Under the pieces are notes generated by a model. It did not search any database and had not been told where the DNA came from. It saw only the letters and a program-made list of their open reading frames with translations. A stretch of DNA of 64,000 nt, taken from assembly GCA_002408125.1 (NCBI GenBank), contig DHQO01000042.1:62001-126000 (forward strand). Reading direction: 5' to 3'. Numbering within the stretch: the stretch's first letter is position 1; each line of letters begins with the position of its first letter. The DNA is from Hyphomonadaceae bacterium UBA5336. GTDB taxonomy: Bacteria > Pseudomonadota > Alphaproteobacteria > Caulobacterales > Hyphomonadaceae. The position numbers were made by a program, and so were the translations under genes. Shown one piece after another: positions 51,420-60,618 of this stretch.

Positions 51420-52091
51420 CTAGGCCTGCAGGCGGTAGCCCGCCCCCCGCACGGTGTGCAGCAGAGGTTCGTCAAAATCCTTGTCGATCTTGCCACGCAG
51501 ACGCGAGACATGCACATCGATCACATTGGTCTGGGGGTCAAAGTGATAGTCCCAGACTTTTTCAAGCAGCATGCGGCGGGTGACGACCTGGCCGGCATGG
51601 CGCATGAGATATTCCAGCAGGCGGAACTCGCGCGGCTGCAGGTCGATCTTCTGGCCGGCGCGGGTCACTTTCCGCGCCAGCAGATCCATCTCCAGCTCGC
51701 CGGCGCGCAGATGCGTGACCGGTGTCTCGCTGGAGGTCCGCCGGCCGAGCGCTTCCACGCGCGCAACGAGTTCAGCCGGCGCGAAGGGCTTCGACAGATA
51801 GTCGTCCGCCCCGGCGCGCAGGCCTTCCACCCGGTTTTCCACTTCCGACAGCGCGGTAAGGAAAAGAGCCGGAGAGGCTCCGCCCGCATCGCGGTATTCC
51901 TGGACCAGCGTCAGCCCGTCCTTTTCCGGCAGCATGCGGTCGACAACCAGGGCGTCGAAACTGCCGGCACGAGCCAGCTCCAGGCCGCGCTCGCCATCAT
52001 TGGCAATGTCGACCTGATGGCCGGCTTCACTGAGAACCTTGCCGATGAACTCGGCACTTTCCCGATCGTCTTCGATGACAAGTAAGTTCAT
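51420..52091 (-). CDS. OmpR-type response regulator
   Basis: A 223-residue response regulator: receiver with the phosphoacceptor Asp51 (VVDRMLP), Lys in YLSKPF and a winged-helix output (LQPREFRLLEYLMRHAGQVVTRRMLLEKVWDYHF, HVSRLRGKID). The ATG at 52091 is chosen because it gives MNLLVIEDD, the standard beginning; the frame extends 15 codons upstream into the 3' end of the protease gene. Its partner kinase is directly downstream. Confidence 0.95.
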   Translation of the reverse strand: MNLLVIEDDRESAEFIGKVLSEAGHQVDIANDGERGLELARAGSFDALVVDRMLPEKDGLTLVQEYRDAGGASPALFLTALSEVENRVEGLRAGADDYLSKPFAPAELVARVEALGRRTSSETPVTHLRAGELEMDLLARKVTRAGQKIDLQPREFRLLEYLMRHAGQVVTRRMLLEKVWDYHFDPQTNVIDVHVSRLRGKIDKDFDEPLLHTVRGAGYRLQA

Positions 52092-52122
52092 AGGGGCCTT
52101 TCTGCCTTTCTCCTTGCCCGTG

Positions 52123-53643
52123 TCAGTCGGTCTCACCGATCTCTACCGTGCGGAAGGTGGTAACATCCCCGACCCGCACAGCAACCAACACCTTATCGCG
52201 CCCAGCCTCTCGCGCACTCTCAATTGCCCGCTGCATGTCCTCTTCGGAGGCCATGGGCCGGCCATTGATCTCAAGAATCGCCATCCCGCTACGGATTTGC
52301 GCCTCGCGCAGCGGACTGTCACTTTCCATTTCCGTAATAACGAGACCCACTTCGTCATCATCGAGATCGAGTTCCTGGCGCAGCTCGGGGTTCAGCGGCT
52401 TCACACTGACGCCCAGCGGGCCTTCGGTCTCGTCGGTCACATTATCGTCGCTCAAGGCGGGGCGCACATCGCCATAGGGATCTTCCGGACGCTCGCCCAC
52501 GGTGACCGAAACGGTAATCTGTTCGCCGTCGCGCAGGACGCCGAACTCATTGTTCGATCCGGCCAGCAGGCTGCCGACCATGCGGGTCAGCTCGGTGGCG
52601 TCGGCGATATCGTCGCCATTGACCGACAGGATGATGTCGCCACGCTCCAGGCCATATTCCTCGGCCGGGCTGCCATCGGTGACATCGGCGACGATCGCGC
52701 CTTCATCCTCGATACCCTGGGCCTCGGCCATGTCGGCGGTGAGGTCCTGGATCGTCACGCCGAGCCAGCCGCGCGAGACACGCCCGTCGCGGATCAGCGT
52801 GGAGGTGATCTGGCTGGCAAGGTCGCCGGGAATGGCAAAGCCGATGCCGACCGATCCGCCGGTGGGCGAGAAGATCGCGGTGTTCACGCCGACCACGCGG
52901 CCATGCAGGTCGAAGGTCGGTCCACCCGAGTTGCCCCGGTTGATGGCCGCGTCGATCTGCAGAAAGTCGGTATAGGTCGAGGAGCGGCCGAGCTGGTTGC
53001 GCCGGCCCTGGGCGGAGATGATGCCCGCCGTCGCCGTACCGCCGAGACCGAACGGGTTGCCCAGCGCAACGACCCAGTCGCCACGGCGCAGGTCCGCGTC
53101 ATGGGCGAACTCGACATAAGGATAGGAACCGGGCTCGCTCACTTTCAGGACGGCAAGATCCGTCTGCGGGTCCGTACCGATAATGGTCGCTTCCAGTGCA
53201 TCGCCGGAATCCAGCACGATCTCGATCTCTGTCGCGCCTTCCACCACATGGTTGTTGGTGACGATATAGCCGTCCTCGGAGATGAAGAAGCCGGAGCCGA
53301 GCGAGCGGGCTTCCTGCTGCTCGGGCTCTTGCTCGTCATTCTCGCCGCGGCGGCGTTCCATGAATTCGTCGAAACCGGGCATGTCCCGGAACCGTTCCAT
53401 GAATTCCTCAAACCCGCCGGCGGAATCGCGCAGCGACACCACGTTTACCGAAACCACAGCCGGGCTGACCTGCTCGACCAGATCAGCAAAGCTGACCGGA
53501 GCATCGCCGGGAGTTTCGATCACGATGGGGCGCGCATCGGCCGGGGACGTGTACTCGGGAACAATCATAAAGGCCGCCATAGCGCCTGCACCGACCACAC
53601 CCGCGAGAAGAGCCTGACTGGAGACGCCGATCCGTTTTAACAT
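52123..53643 (-). CDS. degP: DegP/HtrA-type periplasmic serine protease
   Basis: A 506-residue Do-family protease with an N-terminal membrane or signal segment (ALLAGVVGAGAMAAFMIV). The catalytic triad is His132 (TNNHVV), Asp162 (QTDLAVL) and Ser239 (GNSGGP), followed by two PDZ domains (about residues 285-385 and 410-500). It degrades or refolds damaged periplasmic proteins. It leads the group protease, response regulator, kinase, glnE. A CtrA-like TTAA-N7-TTAT is seen at 53720-53734. Confidence 0.93.
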   Translation of the reverse strand: MLKRIGVSSQALLAGVVGAGAMAAFMIVPEYTSPADARPIVIETPGDAPVSFADLVEQVSPAVVSVNVVSLRDSAGGFEEFMERFRDMPGFDEFMERRRGENDEQEPEQQEARSLGSGFFISEDGYIVTNNHVVEGATEIEIVLDSGDALEATIIGTDPQTDLAVLKVSEPGSYPYVEFAHDADLRRGDWVVALGNPFGLGGTATAGIISAQGRRNQLGRSSTYTDFLQIDAAINRGNSGGPTFDLHGRVVGVNTAIFSPTGGSVGIGFAIPGDLASQITSTLIRDGRVSRGWLGVTIQDLTADMAEAQGIEDEGAIVADVTDGSPAEEYGLERGDIILSVNGDDIADATELTRMVGSLLAGSNNEFGVLRDGEQITVSVTVGERPEDPYGDVRPALSDDNVTDETEGPLGVSVKPLNPELRQELDLDDDEVGLVITEMESDSPLREAQIRSGMAILEINGRPMASEEDMQRAIESAREAGRDKVLVAVRVGDVTTFRTVEIGETD

Positions 53644-53719
53644 TGCGACTTACACTCCTGATTTTTCACCGTTTAGAGGTGAGTTAATGTTGCTTAGCCT
53701 GTGTCCAAGAAAGATGGTC

Positions 53720-53734
53720 ATTAAGTTTCATTTA
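53720..53734. promoter_or_regulatory. Weak CtrA-like site before degP
   Basis: TTAAGTTTCATTTAT fits the alphaproteobacterial CtrA consensus TTAA-N7-TTAA at 7 of 8 positions and lies 77-91 bases before the protease start. Such matches also arise by chance; support is weak. Confidence 0.25.
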
Positions 53735-53747
53735 TCTACCGGCCCGG

Positions 53748-54989
53748 TCATGGGCCCTGTCCCAGTTCATCCAGTGTCGTCTCTACAAGTACCGGTTCCA
53801 TAAGCGTTTTGTGCACCGGACACTTGTCGGCGATCTCCAGAAGTCGCGCCTTTTGCTCTGCATCCAGATCACCTTGCACGTGAATGGTGCGCGTAAATAG
53901 GTCGACTTTGCGGCCTTTTTCGCAGTTTTCGCAATCCTCAGCATGGGATTTCGCATGGGAAAGCGAGACAGACACATGCGCCAGCGGCCAGCCCTTGTGG
54001 GTCGCGTACAGGCGCAGAGTCATCGCCGTACAGGCCCCCAGGGCGGCGCTTACCAGCTCATACGGGTCCGGCCCGGCATCGTGTCCACCGATCGAAACCG
54101 GCTCGTCGGCGATCAGGGAATGGCCATCGATTCGCAGCGCCATCTCGAAGGGCGACCGCCCGGTCTCCGAGACATGGATCGGCGCGCCATCCGGCGCCGG
54201 CGGGGCAATGATGGGCACCGGCAGCGGCGGCAGGTAACGCTCTGCCCAGCCGGCAATGGCATCAGCGGCGAACTGCGCCTCGCCCTGCTGGCTCAGCAGG
54301 TGGTCGGCCGTATCCAGGCTGATGAAACTCTTGGGATGGCGCGCGGCCAGGAACAGGCTGGTGGCATTTTCGATGCCGACTGTCTCGTCGCGCGGAGCAT
54401 GCGCGATGAGGAGCGGCTTGCGCAGGGCGGCGGCGGCATCGCGCACGCTGGTGCCGCGCACATCCTCGATGAATTGCCGCTTGATGGTGAAAGGCCGGCC
54501 AGCGAGAAGCACTTCGGCCTCGCCCTGCATCTCGATTTCCTCAACCCGGTTGTCGAAGGACTTCAGCACATGGACGGCGTCGGCCGGCGCGCCGATGGTC
54601 GCCACCGCCGAGACGCTGTCGATCCTGCTGGCAGCGACGATGGCTGCCGCACCGCCGAGCGAATGTCCGATCAGCAAATGCGGCCCGCTGGTCTCCGCGC
54701 CCAGCCATTCGGCTGCCGCGATCAGATCCTGCACATTTGTGGAGAAATTGGTGTTGGCGAAATCGCCTTCGGAATGCCCCAGCCCGGTGAAATCGAACCG
54801 CATCACGCCAAGACCGCGCGCGACCAGCTGGCGCGCCACGCGGCTGGCGGCGTGGATATCCTTGGAGCAGGAAAAGCAGTGCGCAAACAAGGCCCAGGCG
54901 CGCGGCAAGTGCCCGGGCATGTCGATGCGTGCGGCCAGCATCTGCCCCTCGGCACCGGGGAATTCCACCCGTCCGGTCTGAAGCTCCAT
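53748..54989 (-). CDS. Alpha/beta hydrolase-OsmC fusion protein
   Basis: A 413-residue protein. The N-terminal domain (about 1-250) is an alpha/beta hydrolase with ALFAHCFSCSKD, the nucleophile loop GHSLGG and late acid/His residues (HAPRDETVG, TADHLL). The C-terminal domain (about 270-405) is OsmC/Ohr-like, with GACTAMTLRLYATHKG and DKCPVHKTL, the conserved cysteines of peroxide-reducing OsmC proteins. The fusion is known in databases; a role in peroxide or organic hydroperoxide handling is inferred. Confidence 0.92.
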   Translation of the reverse strand: MELQTGRVEFPGAEGQMLAARIDMPGHLPRAWALFAHCFSCSKDIHAASRVARQLVARGLGVMRFDFTGLGHSEGDFANTNFSTNVQDLIAAAEWLGAETSGPHLLIGHSLGGAAAIVAASRIDSVSAVATIGAPADAVHVLKSFDNRVEEIEMQGEAEVLLAGRPFTIKRQFIEDVRGTSVRDAAAALRKPLLIAHAPRDETVGIENATSLFLAARHPKSFISLDTADHLLSQQGEAQFAADAIAGWAERYLPPLPVPIIAPPAPDGAPIHVSETGRSPFEMALRIDGHSLIADEPVSIGGHDAGPDPYELVSAALGACTAMTLRLYATHKGWPLAHVSVSLSHAKSHAEDCENCEKGRKVDLFTRTIHVQGDLDAEQKARLLEIADKCPVHKTLMEPVLVETTLDELGQGP

Positions 54990-55075
54990 GTGCCGGGCCT
55001 CCCTTTCGGCTGCACCCAGACTAACAGATAAGGAAAATATTCGCAGGGCGAAGTCACAGCCTCGTTTTTTAGCAG

Positions 55076-55495
55076 CTATATCCCGTCACTGAGATCTTCC
55101 GGCGCGATGGCCTGGATTTCTTCCGCGGACGCGCTTCGCCCGCGCATCACGCCATAGCCGAGCGCGGCCCCACCGACCAGCAACAGGAAGGGCGCACCCC
55201 AGAGCAGCCAGCCGCCAGGTCCGCGCGCCTTGGGCCGGAACAGGACGAACTCGCCATAGCGCCCTTCGAACCAGTCCCGGATTTCCTCGTCGCTCGCGCC
55301 CTCGGAGATCATCACGCGCACCCGCTCGCGCATGTTGCCGGCAATCTCGGAGGTCGACTGGGAGATCGGTTCATTCTCGCAGGCCACGCAGCGGATCTCC
55401 CGCATCAGGGCCTGGGCGCGCGCCTCATCGGCGCCCTCCAGCTCCGTGGCGATGGGGGCAGACAGGAAAAGCAGAGCGGCGATCAGGGCTTTCAT
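55076..55495 (-). CDS. ccmH: Cytochrome c-type biogenesis protein CcmH
   Basis: A 139-residue CcmH/CycL with a signal peptide, a thioredoxin-like helical domain with RCVACENEPISQSTSEIAGNMR holding the CxxC pair, and a C-terminal membrane helix. It reduces apocytochrome c and helps heme ligation. Its start overlaps the ccmF stop (ATGA). It is the last gene of ccmI-ccmE-ccmF-ccmH. Confidence 0.93.
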   Translation of the reverse strand: MKALIAALLFLSAPIATELEGADEARAQALMREIRCVACENEPISQSTSEIAGNMRERVRVMISEGASDEEIRDWFEGRYGEFVLFRPKARGPGGWLLWGAPFLLLVGGAALGYGVMRGRSASAEEIQAIAPEDLSDGI

Positions 55496-57435
55496 TCGGC
55501 AGGTTCTCCCGCCGGCAGCGCTTCCGTCTCGGTGGCCCGTTTGCGCGCCAGTGCCAGGCGCCGGGGCAACACGCTGATCAGGCCGCCGAGCGCCATCAGC
55601 GCCACCCCGCCGAACACCAGATCGATCAGTGGATTGAAATAGGCCCGGAAGGTCCAGCGCACCTGCCCGTCAACAACACGGCGGTCGCCCAGGGCGAGAT
55701 AGAGGTCGCCGGACGGGCTCTTGTGGATGGCTGTTTCCGTGGTGGGCATGCGCGCGGCGGGATAGTAGCGCTTTTCCGGCTGCATGCGGACGGACTGGCC
55801 CCCTCTGCGCGCCGTCAGTGTGGCACGGTCGGAAAACCAGTTCGGGCCTTCGACGGTGCGCATATCCTCCAGGGTGACGGTCCAGCCAGCCACCCGCGTA
55901 CTGTCGCCCAGCGCCATGTCGAGCGTGGTCTCATAGCGCTGGGAGGTTTCCACTACCGCACCGATGACGAACACGCCGAGTCCGATATGGGCGAGCGTCA
56001 TGCCCCAGACACGCAGGGGCAGACGGGACAGGCGGGGCCAGGTCACGGCCCGGCGTTTCAGCTCCCAGAGGGAACCGCAGATCAACCAGGCGCCGAGAGC
56101 AAGTCCGAGCGCGGCAAAGAGCGGGATGTCCATCAAGCCAACGCCCAGCGCAGCGAAGACAAGACAGATCCCGGCAAAGGCCGCGGCCCATTTCCATATC
56201 GCCGACAGGTCCACCCTGCCCCAGCTCCAGGCCTGCACGACAGGCAAGGCGACAAGGGCGACGCACATGATCGGCACGAAGGTCAGCCGGAAATAGGGCT
56301 CGCCCACCGACATCTGACGGCCGAAGCCTTCGGCGATCAGCGGGAACAGCGTGCCCAGCAAGACAGTGGCTGTAGCGACAATCAGGACCAGATTGTTGCC
56401 CATCAGCGCGCCTTCCCGGCTGAGCGCAGCCCAGGGCGGCCCGCCTTTCAACAGCGGCGCGCGCACGGCGAACAGGCCGAGCGCGAGGCCACCATAGATC
56501 AAGAGGCCAATCAGCAGGACGAGGCCGCGCGTCGGATCGACCGCAAAGGCATGAACGGAGGTCAGGATCCCCGAGCGCACGAGGAAGGCCCCGAGGATCG
56601 AAAAGCAGAAGGCGAGCACGGCGAGCAGCACCGACCAGACGGCAAAGCCGCCGCGCTTTTCCGTCACGATGAGGGAATGCATCAGCGCCGCGCCAATCAG
56701 CCAAGGCATCAGGGAGGCGTTCTCAACCGGGTCCCAGAACCACCAGCCGCCCCAGCCCAGCTCGTAATACGCCCAGATCGCGCCGAGCGTGATGCCGGCC
56801 GAGAGCGGCACGAAGGCGGCCATCGCCCAGCTGCGCACGGTTTTCGCCCAGACCCGATCGACCGAATTCTCGATCAGGCCGGCGGCAGCCAGTGCGAAGA
56901 CGAAGGAATAGCCGACATAGCCGAGATAGAGCATCGGCGGGTGCAGCGCGAGCGCGGGGTCCTGCAGCAGCGGATTGAGGCTCGCGCCCTGAAGCGGCGG
57001 GTCGACAAGGCGCAGGAAGGGGCTGGAGGCGAAGAGGAGATAGGCCAGCGAACCGGCGGCCACCAGGCCCTGCACGCCGAGCGCGCGGGCATCGAAACTC
57101 GGGCGTTCCGGCGTCTTCAGGAGTAGCGCACCAGCCGCCCCGAAACCCAGCGTCACGAGACACCAGAGCGCCATGGAGCCTTCATGGTTCCCCCACGTAC
57201 CGGCCACCTTGTAGAGAAATGGCTTCAGCGTGTGGGAATTGTTCGCCACCAGAGCAAGGGAAAAGTCCGAGCGCACGAAGGCCCAAATCAGGGTGGCGAA
57301 GGACACTACCATTGCCCCGAAAGCCATCAGCGCCAGCATCCCGGCCGGGCCGCGTCGTCCGCGCAGGCCCTGCATACCCTGCAGGGCCGACAGGCACAGC
57401 GCGAGAATCGCGGCGAAGTGGCCAAGCTCAATCAT
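55492..57435 (-). CDS. ccmF: Heme lyase CcmF
   Basis: A 647-residue multi-spanning membrane protein of the heme handling family. GTWGNHEGSMALWCL, PPMLYLGYVG and WGGWWFWDPVENASLMPWL are the conserved WWD-type and loop motifs of CcmF. With CcmH it attaches heme to apocytochromes. It overlaps ccmE upstream and ccmH downstream by 4 bases each. A DsbE/CcmG gene is usually found between ccmF and ccmH, and none is present here. Confidence 0.97.
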   Translation of the reverse strand: MIELGHFAAILALCLSALQGMQGLRGRRGPAGMLALMAFGAMVVSFATLIWAFVRSDFSLALVANNSHTLKPFLYKVAGTWGNHEGSMALWCLVTLGFGAAGALLLKTPERPSFDARALGVQGLVAAGSLAYLLFASSPFLRLVDPPLQGASLNPLLQDPALALHPPMLYLGYVGYSFVFALAAAGLIENSVDRVWAKTVRSWAMAAFVPLSAGITLGAIWAYYELGWGGWWFWDPVENASLMPWLIGAALMHSLIVTEKRGGFAVWSVLLAVLAFCFSILGAFLVRSGILTSVHAFAVDPTRGLVLLIGLLIYGGLALGLFAVRAPLLKGGPPWAALSREGALMGNNLVLIVATATVLLGTLFPLIAEGFGRQMSVGEPYFRLTFVPIMCVALVALPVVQAWSWGRVDLSAIWKWAAAFAGICLVFAALGVGLMDIPLFAALGLALGAWLICGSLWELKRRAVTWPRLSRLPLRVWGMTLAHIGLGVFVIGAVVETSQRYETTLDMALGDSTRVAGWTVTLEDMRTVEGPNWFSDRATLTARRGGQSVRMQPEKRYYPAARMPTTETAIHKSPSGDLYLALGDRRVVDGQVRWTFRAYFNPLIDLVFGGVALMALGGLISVLPRRLALARKRATETEALPAGEPAE

Positions 57436-57857
57436 GTCTCGGGCGTCTCGAGATGCTTCAGCTCCCGCGGGACATAGTTCTCGTCATGCTTGGCCAGCAA
57501 TTCGGTGGCCGTGAACGCGCCATCGGCATCGAAACTGCCGGTTGCGACCACGCCCTGCCCCTCCTGGAAGAGGTCCGGCGCGATGCCGGTATAACTGACA
57601 TGGATGGTCATCGGGCTGCCATCGATCACGGCGAAACGGATCTCGGCATTGTCGCCATAGGCCAGCGAACCCGGCTCGACCATGCCGCCGATCTTCACCA
57701 CCCTGCCCGGCTCGGGAAGGCCCGCCTCGGTGAGCCGTTCCGGCGTGTAGAACATGTTTGCGCTGGTGCGCACGGCAAAGACGACGAGGCCGGCCGCGGC
57801 GAGCACGAGTACGGCCGCGACGGCAAAGGTGATCAGGCGTTGGGTGCGGGCTCTCAT
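57432..57857 (-). CDS. ccmE: Heme chaperone CcmE
   Basis: A 141-residue heme chaperone with one N-terminal membrane helix (residues about 9-30) and a beta-barrel domain. The covalent heme-binding His124 is in LAKHDENYVPRE, matching the family motif. It carries heme to CcmF. It lies between ccmI and ccmF and overlaps ccmF by 4 bases. Confidence 0.96.
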   Translation of the reverse strand: MRARTQRLITFAVAAVLVLAAAGLVVFAVRTSANMFYTPERLTEAGLPEPGRVVKIGGMVEPGSLAYGDNAEIRFAVIDGSPMTIHVSYTGIAPDLFQEGQGVVATGSFDADGAFTATELLAKHDENYVPRELKHLETPET

Positions 57858-57876
57858 GACTCTGGAATATAGAGGT

Positions 57877-58482
57877 TCACGGCTGCGGGGAAACTGCGGC
57901 TGAATCGGCGCCTTCGGCAGCGAGGAACTGGCTCACCATCATGTCGAAATCGGCTGCCTCCTGCGAGCCTTCCGGCAGGTTGCGCTCGGTCTCGGCCCAG
58001 ATCGCGCGTGCCTGGTCGGTCTCACCGGACTGCCAGGCCGATACACCAATCAGGAAGGCCGCCTGAAACTGGCGCGTATCGAGCTGATAAGCGCGGCCAA
58101 GAAGGCGGGCAATATCGGGCGTCACCTGCCCGCCGGACGACCGGATCAGGGAATCGGCAAGGCCCAGCAGAGTAGGCACATGTGCATCGTCCCGGCGAAG
58201 CGCGGACTGATAGGCACGCACTGCCTCCTCGTCGCGCCCCTGCTGTGAGAGGACAACGCCGATCAGATAGCGCGGCTCGGCTGCATCGGGCTGTTCCTGG
58301 GCGATGGATTCCAGCCGCGAGAGCGCCTCGGCCGTGGTGAGGTCATCCAGGGACTTCGCGGCCAGCTCGGCCTGGCGCTTTTCCATCGGCTGGTCAGCCA
58401 TGCCGGGATGACCGATCACGAGATAGACCGCGACAGAGACCAGCGCCGCGCCGGCCATGAAGATCCAGTCGAAGCGACTCAT
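57877..58482 (-). CDS. ccmI: Cytochrome c biogenesis protein CcmI-like, TPR
   Basis: A 201-residue protein with one N-terminal membrane helix (IFMAGAALVSVAVYLVIG) and tetratricopeptide repeats (PDAAEPRYLIGVVLSQQGRDEEAVRAYQSALRRD and following). CcmI anchors apocytochrome c for CcmFH. It is shorter than the largest family members, retaining one helix and a C-terminal TPR part. The ATG at 58482 overlaps the stop of the upstream kinase (ATGA); an upstream in-frame ATG is rejected. Confidence 0.82.
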   Translation of the reverse strand: MSRFDWIFMAGAALVSVAVYLVIGHPGMADQPMEKRQAELAAKSLDDLTTAEALSRLESIAQEQPDAAEPRYLIGVVLSQQGRDEEAVRAYQSALRRDDAHVPTLLGLADSLIRSSGGQVTPDIARLLGRAYQLDTRQFQAAFLIGVSAWQSGETDQARAIWAETERNLPEGSQEAADFDMMVSQFLAAEGADSAAVSPQP

Positions 58483-59873
58483 GGGCTCGGCAGTCTCAGC
58501 GCGGCGCAAAGCCCGCCCATATCGCTTCTGGAGAGGGCCAGCTCGCCGCCATGCAACTCGGCGAGTTCATTGACGATGGAAAGCCCCAGCCCGGTGCCCG
58601 GCGCGGTTTCGTCCAGGCGCACACCGCGCTTGACGGCCGCAGCCATCGCCTCCTCCGGCAAGCCGTCGCCATCATCGTCGACAGCGATACGGATCCAGCC
58701 AGGCGAGAGCTGCTCACCCGACAGGCGCACCTGGCTGGAAGCCCATTTGCAGGCATTCTCAAGGAGGTTTCCGATCATCTCCTCTAAGTCCTGCGCCTCG
58801 CCGCGAAACACAAGACCTTCCGGCAGCGTCGATTCGACCACGATCCCGTCGCGTTCAAACAGCTTGTTGAGCAATCGGACCAGCCCACCGGCGATTTCCG
58901 AGACATCAGTACGCGCTCCCAGCGCCTGAGCTCGGGCGGCCGCCTGGGCGCGCTTGAGATAATGCTGGACATTGTTGTGCATCGCCTCGCTCTGGCGGCG
59001 CACGACATCGTCGAGCGGGGTATCGCCAGTCGCCTCGTTGCGCAGGACGGCAATGGGCGTCTTCAGCGCATGGGCAAGATTGCCGACATGGGTGCGCGCG
59101 CGGTCGACCACTTCGTGATTGTGCTCAAGCAGCTTGTTGAGCTCCGAGGCGAGCGGCTGGACCTCGACGGGATAATCATCATCGAGCTGGAAACGATCCC
59201 CATTCCGGATTTCCGCCAGATGGGCCTGGATACGCTCCAGCGGGCCGAGCACAACGCGCACCAGCACACCCATGGCGAGCAGAACACCGCCGGCCAGGAA
59301 CACCATGGCGACAATGATCGAAAAGAGGAAACGCTGCGCCCCGGCATCGGAGGCAGCGCGGTCGGCGGCTGCCATGACGACAGCGCGCTGGCCGGCATCG
59401 GAAACATGGATGGCCATGGCCGCGACCTGCACACGCTCGTCATTCGGCCCGTCCGTTGTTGCGAAACGGACATCCCCCGGCGAGGACAGCGCCTCCTCGG
59501 CAAGGTTGACCGGCAGCGGCAAGTCGCTGAACTGCAGGCTGCCGGAGCGAATATCGCTGAGCGGCACACCATCGAGGCTTACCTCGATGATCGCCCAGTA
59601 GCGACCAGCGAGCGGTGTATCATAGCGTGGATCGGCCGGCAGGCGCGCGGGATTGGCCGCCAGGTCGCCATGCTCATCGAGATTGATCGAACGCGTCAAC
59701 GCCACCAGCGTGGCATTCAGCTCGTCTTCGAGAAGACGCACAGCTTCGGCGCGGTAGAGGGCCGTCAGGGCGAATGCGCCCCCGAACAGCACCACGAGAC
59801 TCCAGAGCGCTGCACCCACCAGCAGGCGTCGCGCAAGGGATTTGTCACCGGGAAAGAGTGTATTGAACCACAA
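58479..59873 (-). CDS. Sensor histidine kinase, PhoQ-like
   Basis: A 464-residue kinase with an N-terminal membrane helix, a sensor region, a second helix (about residues 181-207), and a HAMP-to-H-box stretch HVGNLAHALKTPIAVLRNEA, with the phosphoacceptor His in LAHALKTP. HATPase motifs NLLENACKWA, DDDGDGLP and GTGLGLSIV are intact. The similarity is to PhoQ-type kinases. Its partner response regulator is upstream, 57 bases away; ccmI overlaps its stop. Confidence 0.93.
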   Translation of the reverse strand: MWFNTLFPGDKSLARRLLVGAALWSLVVLFGGAFALTALYRAEAVRLLEDELNATLVALTRSINLDEHGDLAANPARLPADPRYDTPLAGRYWAIIEVSLDGVPLSDIRSGSLQFSDLPLPVNLAEEALSSPGDVRFATTDGPNDERVQVAAMAIHVSDAGQRAVVMAAADRAASDAGAQRFLFSIIVAMVFLAGGVLLAMGVLVRVVLGPLERIQAHLAEIRNGDRFQLDDDYPVEVQPLASELNKLLEHNHEVVDRARTHVGNLAHALKTPIAVLRNEATGDTPLDDVVRRQSEAMHNNVQHYLKRAQAAARAQALGARTDVSEIAGGLVRLLNKLFERDGIVVESTLPEGLVFRGEAQDLEEMIGNLLENACKWASSQVRLSGEQLSPGWIRIAVDDDGDGLPEEAMAAAVKRGVRLDETAPGTGLGLSIVNELAELHGGELALSRSDMGGLCAALRLPSP

Positions 59874-59929
59874 GACGGGATTTGCTCCGGCGGCCTGGTT
59901 ATGCCGCCGGGAAAAGACCTGAAATCGGC

Positions 59930-60613
59930 TCAGCCAGCAAGGTGTTGTTCCGCCTCAGGCACGACGAGACGGTAGCCGAGACCGCGCTCGGTCTCGATCC
60001 GGTCCGGCCCGATCTTCTTGCGCAGGCGGCCGATGAAGACCTCAATGGTGTTGGAATCGCGGTCGAAATCCTGGTCATAGATATGCTCGACCAGCTCGGT
60101 GCGCGGCACAACGCGGCCCTGATGGTGCATCAGATAAGCCAGTACGCGATACTCATGTGCGGTCAGCTTGATCGGCTCGCCATTCACCGTGGCGCGGGCT
60201 GATCGCGTATCCACGCGCAGGGCGCCGGCTTCCAGCGCGGCGGCGCTGTGGCCGGCCGCACGGCGCAGCAGGGCCCGCAGGCGTGCGAGCAGCTCGGCGG
60301 TGTAGAAGGGCTTGGTGAGATAATCATCCGCGCCGGCATCGAAGCCCTTCACCTTCTCGCTCCAGCGGTCGCGAGCGGTGAGGATCAGCACCGGGAAGTC
60401 CCGGCCGTCGGCGCGCCAGCGCTCCAGAATGGTCACCCCATCCAGCGTCGGCAAACCAAGATCGAGGATCACCGCGTCATAGGGCTCGGTATCGCCCAGA
60501 AAGTGGCCATCCTCGCCATCGGCGGCCAGGTCGACCGCGTAGCCGGCATGGGACAGGGCGTCGGCAAGTTGACGACGCAGATCGGGATCATCTTCGACAA
60601 CAAGAATTCGCAT
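59930..60613 (-). CDS. OmpR-type response regulator, PhoP-like
   Basis: A 227-residue response regulator. Receiver with Asp51 (VILDLGLP), conserved Lys in YLTKPF, and a winged-helix effector (LTAHEYRVLAYLMHHQGRVVPRTELVEHIYDQDFDRDSNTIEVFIGRLRKKIG), typical of PhoP/QseB-like regulators. It is paired with the kinase downstream and preceded by a PepSY gene, an arrangement seen with PhoPQ-like systems that sense cations or antimicrobial peptides; the signal here is inferred. Confidence 0.95.
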   Translation of the reverse strand: MRILVVEDDPDLRRQLADALSHAGYAVDLAADGEDGHFLGDTEPYDAVILDLGLPTLDGVTILERWRADGRDFPVLILTARDRWSEKVKGFDAGADDYLTKPFYTAELLARLRALLRRAAGHSAAALEAGALRVDTRSARATVNGEPIKLTAHEYRVLAYLMHHQGRVVPRTELVEHIYDQDFDRDSNTIEVFIGRLRKKIGPDRIETERGLGYRLVVPEAEQHLAG

Positions 60614-60618
60614 GGGCC

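Noticed and set aside
53690..53703. Second CtrA-like site (TTAA...TTAG) before degP
   Set aside because: The spacing is 6 rather than 7 bases, so it does not fit the consensus.
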